This document shows positions 23,455-33,650 of a stretch of 64,000 bases of DNA, piece after piece. The stretch's first letter is position 1, and each line of letters opens with the position of its first letter. The notes beneath the pieces were generated by a model that worked only from the letters and a program-made list of their open reading frames with translations, did no database searches and was not told the origin of the DNA. The translations under genes were made by a program, and so were the position numbers. Source of the stretch: Lantana camara (taxonomy: Eukaryota; Streptophyta; Magnoliopsida; Lamiales; Verbenaceae); NCBI GenBank assembly GCA_037501455.1, contig CM074859.1, positions 92,462,894-92,526,893 on the forward strand. The letters are read 5' to 3'.

Positions 23455-23520
23455 TACACGTGTGAAGCACACGTGTGGGGACGTCATGTGCGTGACACGT
23501 GTCCTATATGGATACGTGTG
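23455..23520 (+). promoter_or_regulatory. ACGT-core (G-box/ABRE-like) cluster in U3
   Basis: ACACGTGTG, CACACGTGTGG, GACGTC, GACACGTGTCC and TACGTGTG follow each other about 330-400 bases upstream of the TATA box. The 3' LTR has six ACGT cores at 34796-34862. In plants such sites bind bZIP/bHLH factors and often confer ABA, stress or light response; activity here is inferred. Confidence 0.55.
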
Positions 23521-23850
23521 CAATGTGCGTGTATATTTATTTATGTATTAAATAATTAATGTGTTAATTATTTAATAGACTTTGGTTTAATTTTAAATTA
23601 AAATGAAAGTCTTATTTTGGAGAAATTAATCTATTTAATTAATTGTGAATTAATTAATTAGATAAATAAGTTATTTATTTATTAATAAATAAAGTATAAT
23701 ATTATCCAAAAGGTTTTGGATATTTTAGCTCTCTTAAAAGTTGATTTGAATTAGAATTCAAAGTCAAAGTTTAAAGTTACTTGATGATCAAGTAATAAGA
23801 GAGAGGGACCAAATCCTTAGTCCATAAGGACTAGGATCGGCCATCCCTCT

Positions 23851-23878
23851 TCTATGTATAGGGGAGCTCGAGCTCCCC
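23851..23878 (+). promoter_or_regulatory. TATA box with adjoining perfect palindrome
   Basis: TATGTATA is followed directly by GGGGAGCTCGAGCTCCCC (23861-23878), an 18-bp perfect palindrome. The same palindrome adjoins a TATA box at 63654-63680, and a one-base variant is at 35190-35207. The - strand copy has a different palindrome (GGGGTTCGAACCCC) in the same place. Confidence 0.65.
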
Positions 23879-24246
23879 TTAGGGCTGATCAATTTTCTTT
23901 TGGTTCATTTGTTGAACACCATACTTTCTCCAAGATAAAATAAACCCTAGGTTAAGCCTAAACACTAACTAGAGAACTAGCATCCTTACTAGTTAGATTG
24001 TAGTCAAGTTGGTGGACTAACTCTACAGAGCTTCAAGTTAGAAGTTTTGAAGATTCGAGCTTTACCAAGGAGAGGGGATCCAGCCACGAGAAGAGCGTTC
24101 TTGGGTGGCTTGAAACGCTTCAAGAAAGATTATTGAAAAGTAAGTTTCTAATCTCTACGAATTCGGATTCACGATTGCGAGTTTCGATCTTTTTGTTGGA
24201 AAATTTTTAAATTTCCGCTGCTTTCTGAATCCTGTTTTCCAACAAC

Positions 24247-24260
24247 TTGTATCAGGGCCA
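24247..24260 (+). other. Primer binding site of the + copia
   Basis: TTGTATCAGGGCCA, two bases after the LTR, differs at two positions from the initiator-Met tRNA complement TGGTATCAGAGCCA. The - strand copy keeps the exact sequence at 38051-38064. The changes may weaken priming. Confidence 0.85.
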
Positions 24261-24519
24261 CCTCGTTAATCATGTTTCTGATTCGTCTCCACTTAGCTAA
24301 ATTTGGTAGAAATTCCTAGGCTTATATGCGAATTAGATATTGTTGAGTTCTTTTAGAAAGCCTGAATTACGAAACAATATTTTTCCTAAAAGTTTCTGAA
24401 AAACGTTTTCGAAAATTTGATTGAAATTATTTTGGAATAAATATATTTAAATCGTGTTTTAAATTTAGGATTGTTGTTGGTTTTTGAACTAAAAGTACGA
24501 AACACGAAATCACGTTACG

Positions 24520-24830
24520 AAAACGAGAGCCTAGACGTGCTAAGGAGTAGCACGCCTAGGCCCACGCACCCGTCCGCCCAGCAGTCCCGTAACCGCGTGG
24601 GACTGCCCGTCGTTGCTGCTCGCCCACGCCTAGGCCCGCGCCCAGGCGCGCCTGCTCGCCTCCCGCAACCGTGCGGGAGCCTCACCCCGAAGGCCGGTTA
24701 CTGCTGCGCGCACTCGCGCTTGCAGCCTTATGCTGCCGGTCGCGCGCGGTGCTAGCGTGCGCGTCTAGCACGCGATGTCGCGCGGCATGGGGGCGGACGG
24801 TCCGGGCATTCCGGGTAGTTCATTTCGCGA
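24520..24830. other. GC-rich island in the copia leader
   Basis: This is a sharp switch to GC-rich sequence full of CCTAGGC, GCGCG and GTGGGAC words. The reverse copy has an island at the same place (37560-37790) with similar edges but a largely different middle. The ORF of about 94 aa here is composition-driven, not a gene I recognise. Confidence 0.6.
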
Positions 24831-25980
24831 TCTTGATTTTCGTATTTAGTCCAATCCAATCCCGATTTAATTTTTCTGAAAAATTTTGGTTTTATTAAAT
24901 TTGAATTATTTTTGAAATAATTGTTTAAATTAGGATTTTGAAAAATTAAGCGATTTCAATTTTGGGAAAATTGCAAACTTTAATTGATGAAAATATTGAA
25001 AGAATAAAATTATTAATTTTCAGAAATTAATTGGAATTTTATTAGTTTATTGTTTTTCGGGTTTTATAGAAAAGACTCTTGAACAACAATTGCATCTAAG
25101 TCGTGTTTTAAGCTATTAGAGCTTAAAGAGAGAATTTTAATTTATTGGTTAAATTCAAATTCTTGTAATTTATGCATGTTAGGTGATCATGGATTTAGAT
25201 TTATTTATGGTTTTAATTTATGCACATGAATGGTTTAAATTGGGGTTAGAGCCCTATAGTTGTGTTTTTCAATTGAGGTTGGAGCCTCACTTATGTGCGT
25301 ACTGTTATATGATTTATTATGTGGCTTTTCATATTACTGTTTTGAGGCCGGGGTATGCCCCGTGTATTTGTCTACGGCCAATATGAAGATTGAGCCTTAT
25401 TACTTTTCAGTACTTTTTCATTTTTTTGAGAGTAGAATAGGTGGTGAGGTTTTATTTTCATTTTGGAGACAATGCACCCGTGGAGTAAGATGGACCACAT
25501 TCAAGTAATAAGGAGGCCATAAGTGAAGACCCGTCAAAATGTTAGGGAGGGGAATCTCGATTGAAAAATGTAATAGAGATAGGGCTCGTATTTTGTTACT
25601 ACTTTCCCTTATGTGATTTAAACTGTTTATGTGGCATGTATGTTAGAACTTGTGATTGTGGAGTGGCTCCCACATATCACGCATAAGATAGGTAGAACCC
25701 ATGATCATTACATTATAGTATCATGCTAGGACATGTTATCTACTAAGTGCTTGTGTGAAATGCATTTAAGTTGTACTTACATTAATCAAGACTAATTAAA
25801 ATGGATAACATATATGTTGGTGAGGTCGAACCGGACAACTCTCCGGTTGATTCGAAAATTCCCATTAAATATTAAGCTAATTTCGAACAATAGGTGTTTG
25901 ATTCGAGATGCAAATTTTGAATTAAATTCCTAGCATTCCATCAATAGGTTTTAAGTTTAGTAAGTGAAGCTAGTTATTAT

Positions 25981-26297
25981 CCACGAGTCGTGGGATAGCT
26001 AGTGGAGCTTATTAGTTCTTAGTTACCAGATTGATCATTTTAAATGATCAATATTTCGTGGTCAATTTTAGCCAGGGCGATGTCCGCGAGTCGTGGGTCG
26101 TTCGAACTAAGTTTTGATCATGATCTTATGATTGATGGGTCTAACTTAACGCCTAAGTAAATATGGATGTCGCACGAGTTGTGGGTCCATATTGAAAGAT
26201 AGGTGATGCAAAAACAATTACTAAGAGTTCTAAAGGTGTTAGAATTGGTAAGTTGTACCTACCTAGGGTTTTAATTAGAATGTCCGCGAGTCGTGGG
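25981..26297 (+). repeat. Four spaced CCRCGAGTCGTGGG palindromes in the leader
   Basis: Copies lie at 25981-25994, 26084-26097, about 26171-26186 (degenerate) and 26284-26297. Each can fold as CCACGA-G-TCGTGG. The reverse copy has all four at 36427-36440, 36323-36336, 36236-36249 and 36125-36138, with matching order and spacing. Confidence 0.75.
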
Positions 26298-26503
26298 TTT
26301 GAGGTAAAATGGTTAGGATCTTAGTACCCATTGGGAAACGTGTTCCTCTTAGATCTTTGGGAATTATAGATCTTTGAAAAACAGTGGGAGCTACATTAGA
26401 TTAAAGACCTTATCTTTTGTATATCGTTATAATTCAGCATGCTCACTAGTTCTCTGTTTTACTATTTAGGTCGTAGATTCTGTGACACTCTACGTGTTTT
26501 GAA

Positions 26504-27202
26504 ATGACAACCAAAAACCCTCTTGTATCGATCCTCGAGTCAAACAAGTTGGCTGGTCCCAACTATTCTGATTGGCTAAGGAATCTGAAAATCATTTTAG
26601 ATTCTGAGAAGAGAACTTATGTTCTCTTCGAAGGGGAGCCTAGTCCCGAAGGGGAAGCTCCCACTCGGGCCGAGCGGGACGCGATCTAGAAGTGGAAGGA
26701 TGATAATCTCCAAACCCGTTGCCTTATGTTGGCTAACTTGTCTCTGGACTTGCAAAGGCAACATGAGGCCATGGAATTTGCTTGAGAGATTTACGACCAC
26801 TTAGAGCAACTTTACCGACCTCATGAACGTGTTACAAGGTATAACACTTCGAAGGAATTATTCCATTTGAGAATGAGGCAAGGTTCAAGTGTCCATGAAT
26901 ATGGACTCAAGTTTCTCGCCCTTACTGAGAAACTTGCTTCCATGGACATGCCACTGAAAGATGAGCTTTCAGTGGACTTGTTGCTAGCCTCACTCCCACC
27001 ATCATTCAACCCATTTGTCCTTAACTTCAATATGAATCATGCTGGTGCTACTATAGCTGAGCTAATTAGTCAGCTTGTGACTGTTGAAAGCACGATCAAG
27101 AAGGACAATAAGGTTCTGTTGGTGAATGCTCCATCTTCCTCTTCTGGGCCTTCTAAAGGTAAGGACAAGAAAGCCCCAAAAGAAGAAGAAGAAACCCCTT
27201 AG
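26504..27202 (+). pseudogene. Gag of the + copia
   Basis: ATG at 26504 opens a gag frame starting MTTKNPLVSILESNKLAGPN, which would form the virus-like particle. Two in-frame stops, at 26687-26689 and near 26783 (the latter a Trp codon become TGA, judging from context), break it. The same frame resumes at 26867-27202 with the conserved gag core LKFLALTEKLASMDMPLKDE and ends in a Lys/Glu-rich tail. A one-base shift near 27180-27200 then moves the frame onto the zinc knuckle. The start codon is sensible because it follows the leader and is the first ATG of the gag frame. Confidence 0.85.
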
Positions 27203-28500
27203 GCCCACTGGAGGCATTTCGAAGGGGAAGGCCCAAAAGAAGAAGCGTGATCAGAAAGAGGATGTTTGCTTCCATTGTGGCAAAGCGGGACATTTGAGGA
27301 GAAACTGCCCAGAGTACAAGGCTACTCTAAAGAAAGGTGTGTTTCTCGTTGAAGTAAATCTTTTTGTTAATTCTAGTTCTTGGGTACTTGATACCGGTTG
27401 TGGAACTCATATCTGTAATAATATAAAGATGCTAAATGAAGTCCAACAACTCAGAGAAGGAGAATGTGTCTTGAAGATCGGCGATGGCTCAAATCTTGAA
27501 GCCCGAGCTTTAGGCATAATTAGATTAGATTTAGGTAGTTTTGAGTTAGTTTTAAATATAATTTCAGTTCCAATTTTAGATTGTGAAGGTTATGAAACTT
27601 ATATTAAGAATGGCAAATATTTTATCAAACGGAACAACTCTTCCGTTCACATCGGTACTCTAAGTAATGGACTTTATCTAACTCAAAATATCAATATTAT
27701 GAATATACAACAAGAAACTAAACGTAAGAGAGATGATAAAGTTTCAGCTCCCTTATGGCACGCTAGATTAGGACACATTTCCAAGAACAGAATTAGCAAG
27801 ATAAACACTTTAGGAGCATTCTCTGAAAATGATCTCAAAGAGTTAACTTCTTGCGAGTCCTGTCTCAAAGGAAAGATATCCAAAGTTCCTTTTAAAGGAA
27901 CTGTGGAACGTGCCACTAAGGTCTTGGATTTGATCCATTCTGATGTTTGTAGGCCGCGTAGTGTAAGCACAAGAAACAATCATCAGTATTTCATAACCTT
28001 TACCGATGAGTTTAGTCGGTATGGTTATGTATACTTAATAAAGTAAAAATCTGAAGCTTTTGAGAAATTTCTAGAATTTCAAAAGGAGGTTGAGAGCCAA
28101 ACTGGTCACAAGATCAAAGCACTTCGATCTGATCGAGGAGGCGAGTATCTTAGTGAAGAATTCCTTAATCATCTCAAAGATAATGGGATTGTCTCTCAGT
28201 GGACACCTCCGAGAACTCCTCAACTCAATGGATTTCTGAGAGAAGGAATCGAACTCTACTTGATATGGTTCGTTCCATGATGAGTTTCACTGACTTACCA
28301 CCTTCTTTCTGGGGTTATGCCCTAGAAAGTGCAGCAAAGATTTTGAATCTAGTTCCCTCTAAGTCAGTCCCTAAAACGCCCTATGAAATGTGGCATGGTA
28401 AAATCCCTAGTTATTCTTACTTAAGAATTTGGGGTTGTCCTGCTTACCTGAAGAGGGAGATAAGTTGGAATCTCGTTCTAACTTATGCTCCTTTGTAGGT
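27203..28500 (+). pseudogene. Zinc knuckle, protease and integrase of the + copia
   Basis: The open frame 27126-28046 holds the knuckle CFHCGKAGHLRRNC (27267-27308), the protease motif WVLDTGCGTHIC near 27382, the pre-integrase LWHARLGHISKNR and the zinc pair CESCLKGK. The integrase core follows, with the first Asp in HSDVC. A stop at 28044-28046 replaces a Tyr codon of the KYKSEAF block. The frame continues to the second Asp (LRSDRGGEY), then shifts near 28230 into SERRNRTLLDMV with the Glu, and shifts again near 28440. The domain order PR-IN-RT confirms Ty1/copia. Confidence 0.9.
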
Positions 28501-29751
28501 TATCCTGAAGAATCCATAGGATACTACTTCTATGATCAATCTGAACAAAAGGTGTTTGTTTCCAGAAATGCTACTTTTCTTGAGGAACCGTTCCTTAAAG
28601 AAAAGAAAGGCAAGATCATAGAATTAGAGGAAGTACAAAGTGACCCCACGCCACCCACTGAAGAAACGTCCCCTTCTGATCAACCACAACCAATCACGAA
28701 TTTCGATACACACGTAAATCCTCCTCTAAGGCGTTCTGAACGCACTCCTAGACAGCCGGAGAGATGGTATAGATTCTTCCATGAGATCTCTCAAAAGGAT
28801 AATGATCGTCTAACATATGAGGAGGCACTTTCAGATTCTGACTCTGAACAGCGGATAGAAGCCATGAAATCCGAAATGGATTCCATGAACTCCAACCAAG
28901 TTTGGACCTTGGTAGATTTTCCTGATGGGGTCAAACCCATAGGTTGCAAAATGGATCTTTAAGAGAAAGCTTGGAGTTGATGGAAGCATTGCAGCCTACA
29001 AGGCAAGACTGGTTGCAAAAGGATTCACTCAAAGACCCGGCGTGGACTTTGATGAAACTTTTTCACCAGTTGCAATGCAAAAGTCTATTCGGATCATGCT
29101 TGCCATTATTGCATATTATGACTATGAGATATGGCAAATGGATGTGAAAAATGTCTTTCTCAATGGTGACATTGATAAAGATATTTATATGGAGCAACCC
29201 ACAGGTTTCACATTCAATGGGAGTGAGCAAAAGGTTTACAAACTCCAAAGATCAATCTATAGATTGAAACAAGCTTCTAACATTCGATTTGATGAATCAG
29301 TCAAAGAGTTTGGCTTCATTCAAATTTTGAATGAATCATGTGTGTATGGAAAGGAATTAGAGACCTCAGTGCAATTCTTACTACTTTATGTTGATGACAT
29401 CCTTCTTATTGGGAATTCGAAGGATGACATGAAAGTAACTAAGTTATGGTTATCGAACCAATTCGAGATGAAAGATCTTGGTGATGCGTCCTATATCCTT
29501 GGAATTAAAATCTATCAAGGTAGATCTAGAAGGTTGATAGGACTATCACAGTCGATGTACATTGACAAAGTATTGAAGAGATTCAATATGGAGTCAGCAA
29601 AGGTCAAGAACCTTCGTATGAGTGTAGGAACATGTCTTTCTAAGAAGATGTGTCCTAAGACTAACCTTGAGAAGGAAAGAAATACTCATACACCTTATGC
29701 ATCAGCAATAGGTAGCATAATGTATGCAATGTTATGTACTCGACCGGATGT
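28429..29751 (+). pseudogene. Linker and reverse transcriptase of the + copia
   Basis: 28429-28962 encodes the IN-RT linker (VFVSRNATFLEEPF, RTPRQPERWYRF) and the first RT block. After one frame change, 29042 onward gives DFDETFSPVAMQKSIRI, QMDVKNVFLNGD and the intact active site YVDD at 29387-29398. A small deletion lies after LKQAS, where the Arg-Asn-Trp block is lost. The reading stops at CTRPDV, where the solo LTR is inserted at GATGT (29747-29751); RNase H follows at 33048. Confidence 0.9.
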
Positions 29752-32700
29752 TATAACACCCCGGAGCGAAGGGCGCCACATCCCCCGCACCATAGCCCAA
29801 CACGTGAAATGAAATGGGGTCTCCGCTCACGCATCGGACCATGGTGAACGGGCGGCACACAAAACTCACCTCTAGGCTAGGCGATCTAGACCCTGAACAG
29901 AGTGCGCAAGAAAATCTAAAAGCAAAGGCGGAAGCAAAAGGATCGCAAAACACGCATAACAAAATATACCCATCTAAATTTAAAAGCAATATAATCCACT
30001 TATTACATGTCTTGCCCACCCCGGGCCAAATAAAACATACTTAAGTTCATAATTCGGAATGCAAAGCTTAACCTTACATATTTATACATAGTACCAAATA
30101 TACATAGTACCTGAGCGGGAAATTAAAGATGCATATGCAAAGACTCTTCTACAACTCGAACGACACCAAAAGAAAAAGACCGCCGCCTAGCTCAAACTCC
30201 CCAACCGGGCACCTGCAAACCAAAGACAAAAAGGGGGAAAAACAAATAACGAAGAGGGGTCAGTCCTAAAGACTGGTGAGGGGGCTAACACACGCACACG
30301 TACGTATAAGTAGAGCATAGAATAGCATAGTCAAATCGAAGAGTGTTCATGAACCGGGGTTGTTTTTTGCAATCCAAATCATTTAAACCCATGATACTAC
30401 ATATAGAAAGAAAGATTTAGGGCCGAAGGCCAAAATCCACCAAGTTTTAGAAATTAGAAATCCAATCCCGTTTCACAAACCATAAATAGAAGCGAAGGCT
30501 TAAACAAAATGACTCGGCGAGAGCGAGTCCAAACCCACTTACTTCATAGCAAAGCAAAGCGAAGTCAAAGCAAAAAGCATAAACCAATCCAACCTTTCTT
30601 TGTTGGAGAAGAGAACGGCCGCTCTCTACCCCCTCACTTACCTTATAGTCAGAGCGGTTTATACGTCAGGGTAGTGAGTTTCATGACACTCACGCCCAAG
30701 GACTCCATCCCCCACCTACCTCCTACTGGGTTCCGGGTTCATCCTATAAAGTGGAGAAGTGTACAAGGGTTGCAACCGGCGACCCCATGGTCAACCCGGG
30801 TCTCCCATTACACACAACTCCGGGGCCCAAACTTACACTTATACTTACACTTACACATATCACAAAGCTTTTCTCGCCAAAACATATCACACACACCCCA
30901 ACCCGTTTTCAGAACAAGGAAACGAAAATATAGCTTACTTATACATAAAAGCATTTTTCAAACGTTTCATAACAAAAGGGCCATTTTCCACAAAATACAT
31001 ATCATACACATATCTATATACATATATACGTATAGGTCGGATGCAGGCTTAAAACACATTTAGGGTTGTAGGTCATCATAGCTAAAAGGAAAGATAACCC
31101 CATCTTGCCGATCAAACCGAACAAAAGGAACCACCTCTTCAACCTCGAGACAAACCTAAGAACAAAACAAAGGGCAAAGGACAAGCTTAGACTCAATATG
31201 AACCAATTAGATGCTCGGCGTATGCATATGAATGGAAATGATGCATAAGGATTGCAACTCAGTTATCACTTAGGTCACATTAGGTCACATTAATCCATAT
31301 TGAATCATATCAAAGCATAGGTCGCATAATCCATGTTAAACAAGTTCATGAACTTCATATTATCCATATAACATGTCAACCACCAAGTTAGGAGTGCATA
31401 CATTTCATGTAAGAGCAAAGGAATTACAAGTAAGGCAAGCAAACAAGGTAGGAAGTCACACGTGCAAGTAAGGGAGCACTTAGATTATATAAAGCACATT
31501 TCACGTCAAACAAATCCATAAACATAATACGACATGAACGACACTTACAACACATTATATACTCATGAAACATATTAAAATCAAGCAATGGCAAGTTATA
31601 ACATAGCATAATGTACACATAGACAAGTACATATCACATTGGGGTCAAGAACGGGGAGGGAATTCAACAAAACAAGCAAGAAAACAAGTTTCGGGCCAAA
31701 ATATTCCTGCACCCAGATCCAGGGTCGTGGATTTTTAACAAAGAGGAGATCCACGGCCGTGGATCCCAGTCCAGAAAGTTTCCCGAATCTGCCATCAAAT
31801 CCACGGCCCTGGATTTGTTTTAGTGCAAAAATCCATGGCCGTGGGTTTACTCCAGCCCCAAAAATTCGAGATTTTTGGCCCCTAAAACACCAAGAACTCA
31901 ATCTAAACTCAAACCAACACATCATACAAGGATTATGCAACAATTATTCAAAGATGCATGCCCTAGATCATGCAAAAACCGAGCTAAGGTGAAGGGAAAG
32001 AAAGAGATGCATCACATATTCAAGTTCAAGCAAATTCATCAATGGAATCTCCATAAATCCTCACCCAACATGCAAAAAAAGTTCATAGAAGTCATATAGG
32101 ATATCTTGGGGTCATATAACATGCTTTACATCAAAGGATTTCATAAGGATTCAAGCGAAATTCATGAAAATGCCTAAAACCCTTACTATTCACATATATG
32201 CCAATGAATGCTCAAATCATGGAGATATCTTGCAAGCTTATAGTTAAAATTACCACAAATGACCTAAGAGAGCAAATAATAACTTACCTCTTGAATTGGA
32301 AGAGATTTGATCAAGGTTTGAGCTCAAAACATGGAGAAATGGCTTGACCCCCTTTCTTTCTCTTCTTCTCTTCCCTGGAGCTGATGTTGCTGCACTTTTC
32401 CTTCTATCTTTTGGGGTGTGGATGAAATGGGGGGGTATGGGAGATTTAGGGAGTGATCTGGGTACATAAAAGTCAAGGATTGGGGCTTAGTTGGGGTTAA
32501 ATGGGTCCCACAAGGCAAGACTAGTCAACAAAAGGTCGCTCTTGGCACAAGGTGTTCGTTCCGGGTGAAAAACGGGAGATCAAATGGGTTAGAAAAATAT
32601 GAATCTTGATTCCTTGGCCTGTTTTCTTCGTTACGAGTCCGATGCATCTTTCGGAATTTGAATCCAAATTCCCGAGTTCAAGTTTTGCCTTCCGGAACAC

Positions 32701-33042
32701 AAGGTGCGCTAAAGCTCGTTAGGCCCTTATGTCCCTAACACATAAAACGGTTCGAAAACCCTATCAAACAAACTCAAAAACAAGTAACGAGCATAAAGAC
32801 TCATGCACAACACGTAATCACAAAAATAAAAAACGAAAGCGGACACAAACGGAGGAAAAACAAAGGAAAGAGGGCAAATACGTGCAAATAATTCACATAA
32901 GGTTCAAATAAAAGTCATATAATTCAAATATATCACAAAAGGAATATAATAAATATATAATTCACGTAATTAATTAACTAAAAGCCCACGTAGCTCTCTC
33001 GTGAAAGCATACCTGGTACGACCGAACGAGCGGGATGTTACA
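29752..33042 (-). mobile_element. Solo long LTR (3291 bp), GATGT duplication
   Basis: Flanked by GATGT at 29747-29751 and 33043-33047, inside copia RT. On the - strand it starts TGTAACATCCCG and ends GGGGTGTTATA. It has no second LTR, primer site or polypurine tract. It is the same family as 1-2306. A palindrome cluster is at 31714-31848, and on the - strand TTTGCAGGT lies upstream of CTAGGCGG (30181-30218). The 184-aa + strand ORF at 30509-31063 shows no domain and is regarded as chance. Confidence 0.95.
31714..31848. repeat. Cluster of ATCCACGGCCGTGGAT palindromes
   Basis: Four copies lie at about 31714-31733, 31748-31765, 31797-31816 and 31829-31848. GATCCACGGCCGTGGATC at 31748-31765 is an 18-bp perfect palindrome and the others have one to four changes. 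The cluster is about 1.2-1.3 kb into the LTR. Confidence 0.85.
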
Positions 33043-33047
33043 GATGT

Positions 33048-33634
33048 AGCTTATGCACTTAGTGTAACAAGTCGTGAAGAATATTCTTAAGTACTTGAAA
33101 AGTACTAAGGATTTCATCTTAGTTTACGGAGGTCAGAAAGATCTTATTGTCGAAGGATACTGCGATGCAAGCTTTACATCTGACTTAGATGATTTTAAGT
33201 CAATGTCAGGATACATTTTCTGCCTAAACGGCGGAGCAGTGAATTGGAAGAGTTCCAAGCAAACGACCACTGCAGAATCGACCACTGAGGCCGAATACTT
33301 AGCTGCAAGTGATGCAGCTAAGGAAGGTGTTTGGATTAGAAACTTCATTCAAGAGTTGAATGTTGTTCCTAGGATGAAAGACCCCATTACTGTGTTTTGT
33401 GACAACACTGGGGCGGTTACTCAAGCAAGAGAACCAAGATCTCACCAACGGACCAAGCACATTATGAGGAAATATCACCTAATCCGTGATATTATCCAAA
33501 GAGGAGATGTGCAAATTGAGAGGGTCGCATTAGCAGAGAACGTGGCAGATCCACTTACTAAACCCCTTAGTCGAGAAGCTTTCGAAGCTCATCTTCAAAA
33601 GATGGGATTTAGATTAGCTCCTAAATGGCTTTGA
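33048..33634 (+). pseudogene. RNase H of the + copia
   Basis: From 33074 one frame reads to a TGA at 33632-33634 and carries the complete C-terminal RNase H: GYCDASFTSDLDDFKS with the first catalytic Asp, TEAEYLAASDAAKE with the Glu, FCDNTGAV with the next Asp, and the HIMRKYHLIRDII tail. The domain itself is open, but it is separated from RT by the 3.3-kb insertion. About 50 bases are also missing after the SVTSR-like block compared with the - strand copy. The polypurine tract starts 5 bases after the stop. Confidence 0.9.
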
Positions 33635-33639
33635 CGGGC

Positions 33640-33650
33640 AAGTGGGAGAT
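33640..33650 (+). other. Polypurine tract of the + copia
   Basis: AAGTGGGAGAT directly precedes the 3' LTR start TGTTAGG at 33651, the usual copia arrangement. Confidence 0.9.

Larger units (their letters stand above)
22326..24244 (+). repeat. 5' LTR of the + copia
   Basis: It begins TGTTAGGAATAG and ends TTTTCCAACA. It contains an ACGT-core cluster at 23455-23520, TATGTATA near 23853 and an 18-bp perfect palindrome directly after it. It is highly similar to 33651-35573. Confidence 0.95.
24261..26503 (+). other. Long untranslated leader of the + copia
   Basis: About 2.2 kb between primer site and gag without a supported gene. It is AT-rich apart from a GC island at 24520-24830, and it carries four spaced palindromic motifs at 25981-26297. 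The same leader is present in reverse at 35933-38050 and aligns well outside the island. ORFs in it are short and not conserved. Confidence 0.75.

Noticed and set aside
24471..24755. 94-aa ORF in the copia leader
   Set aside because: Driven by the GC island; the reverse copy of the leader does not keep it.
30509..31063. 184-aa ORF in the solo LTR
   Set aside because: No recognisable domain, low complexity, antisense to the LTR, not preserved in the related LTR at 1-2306.
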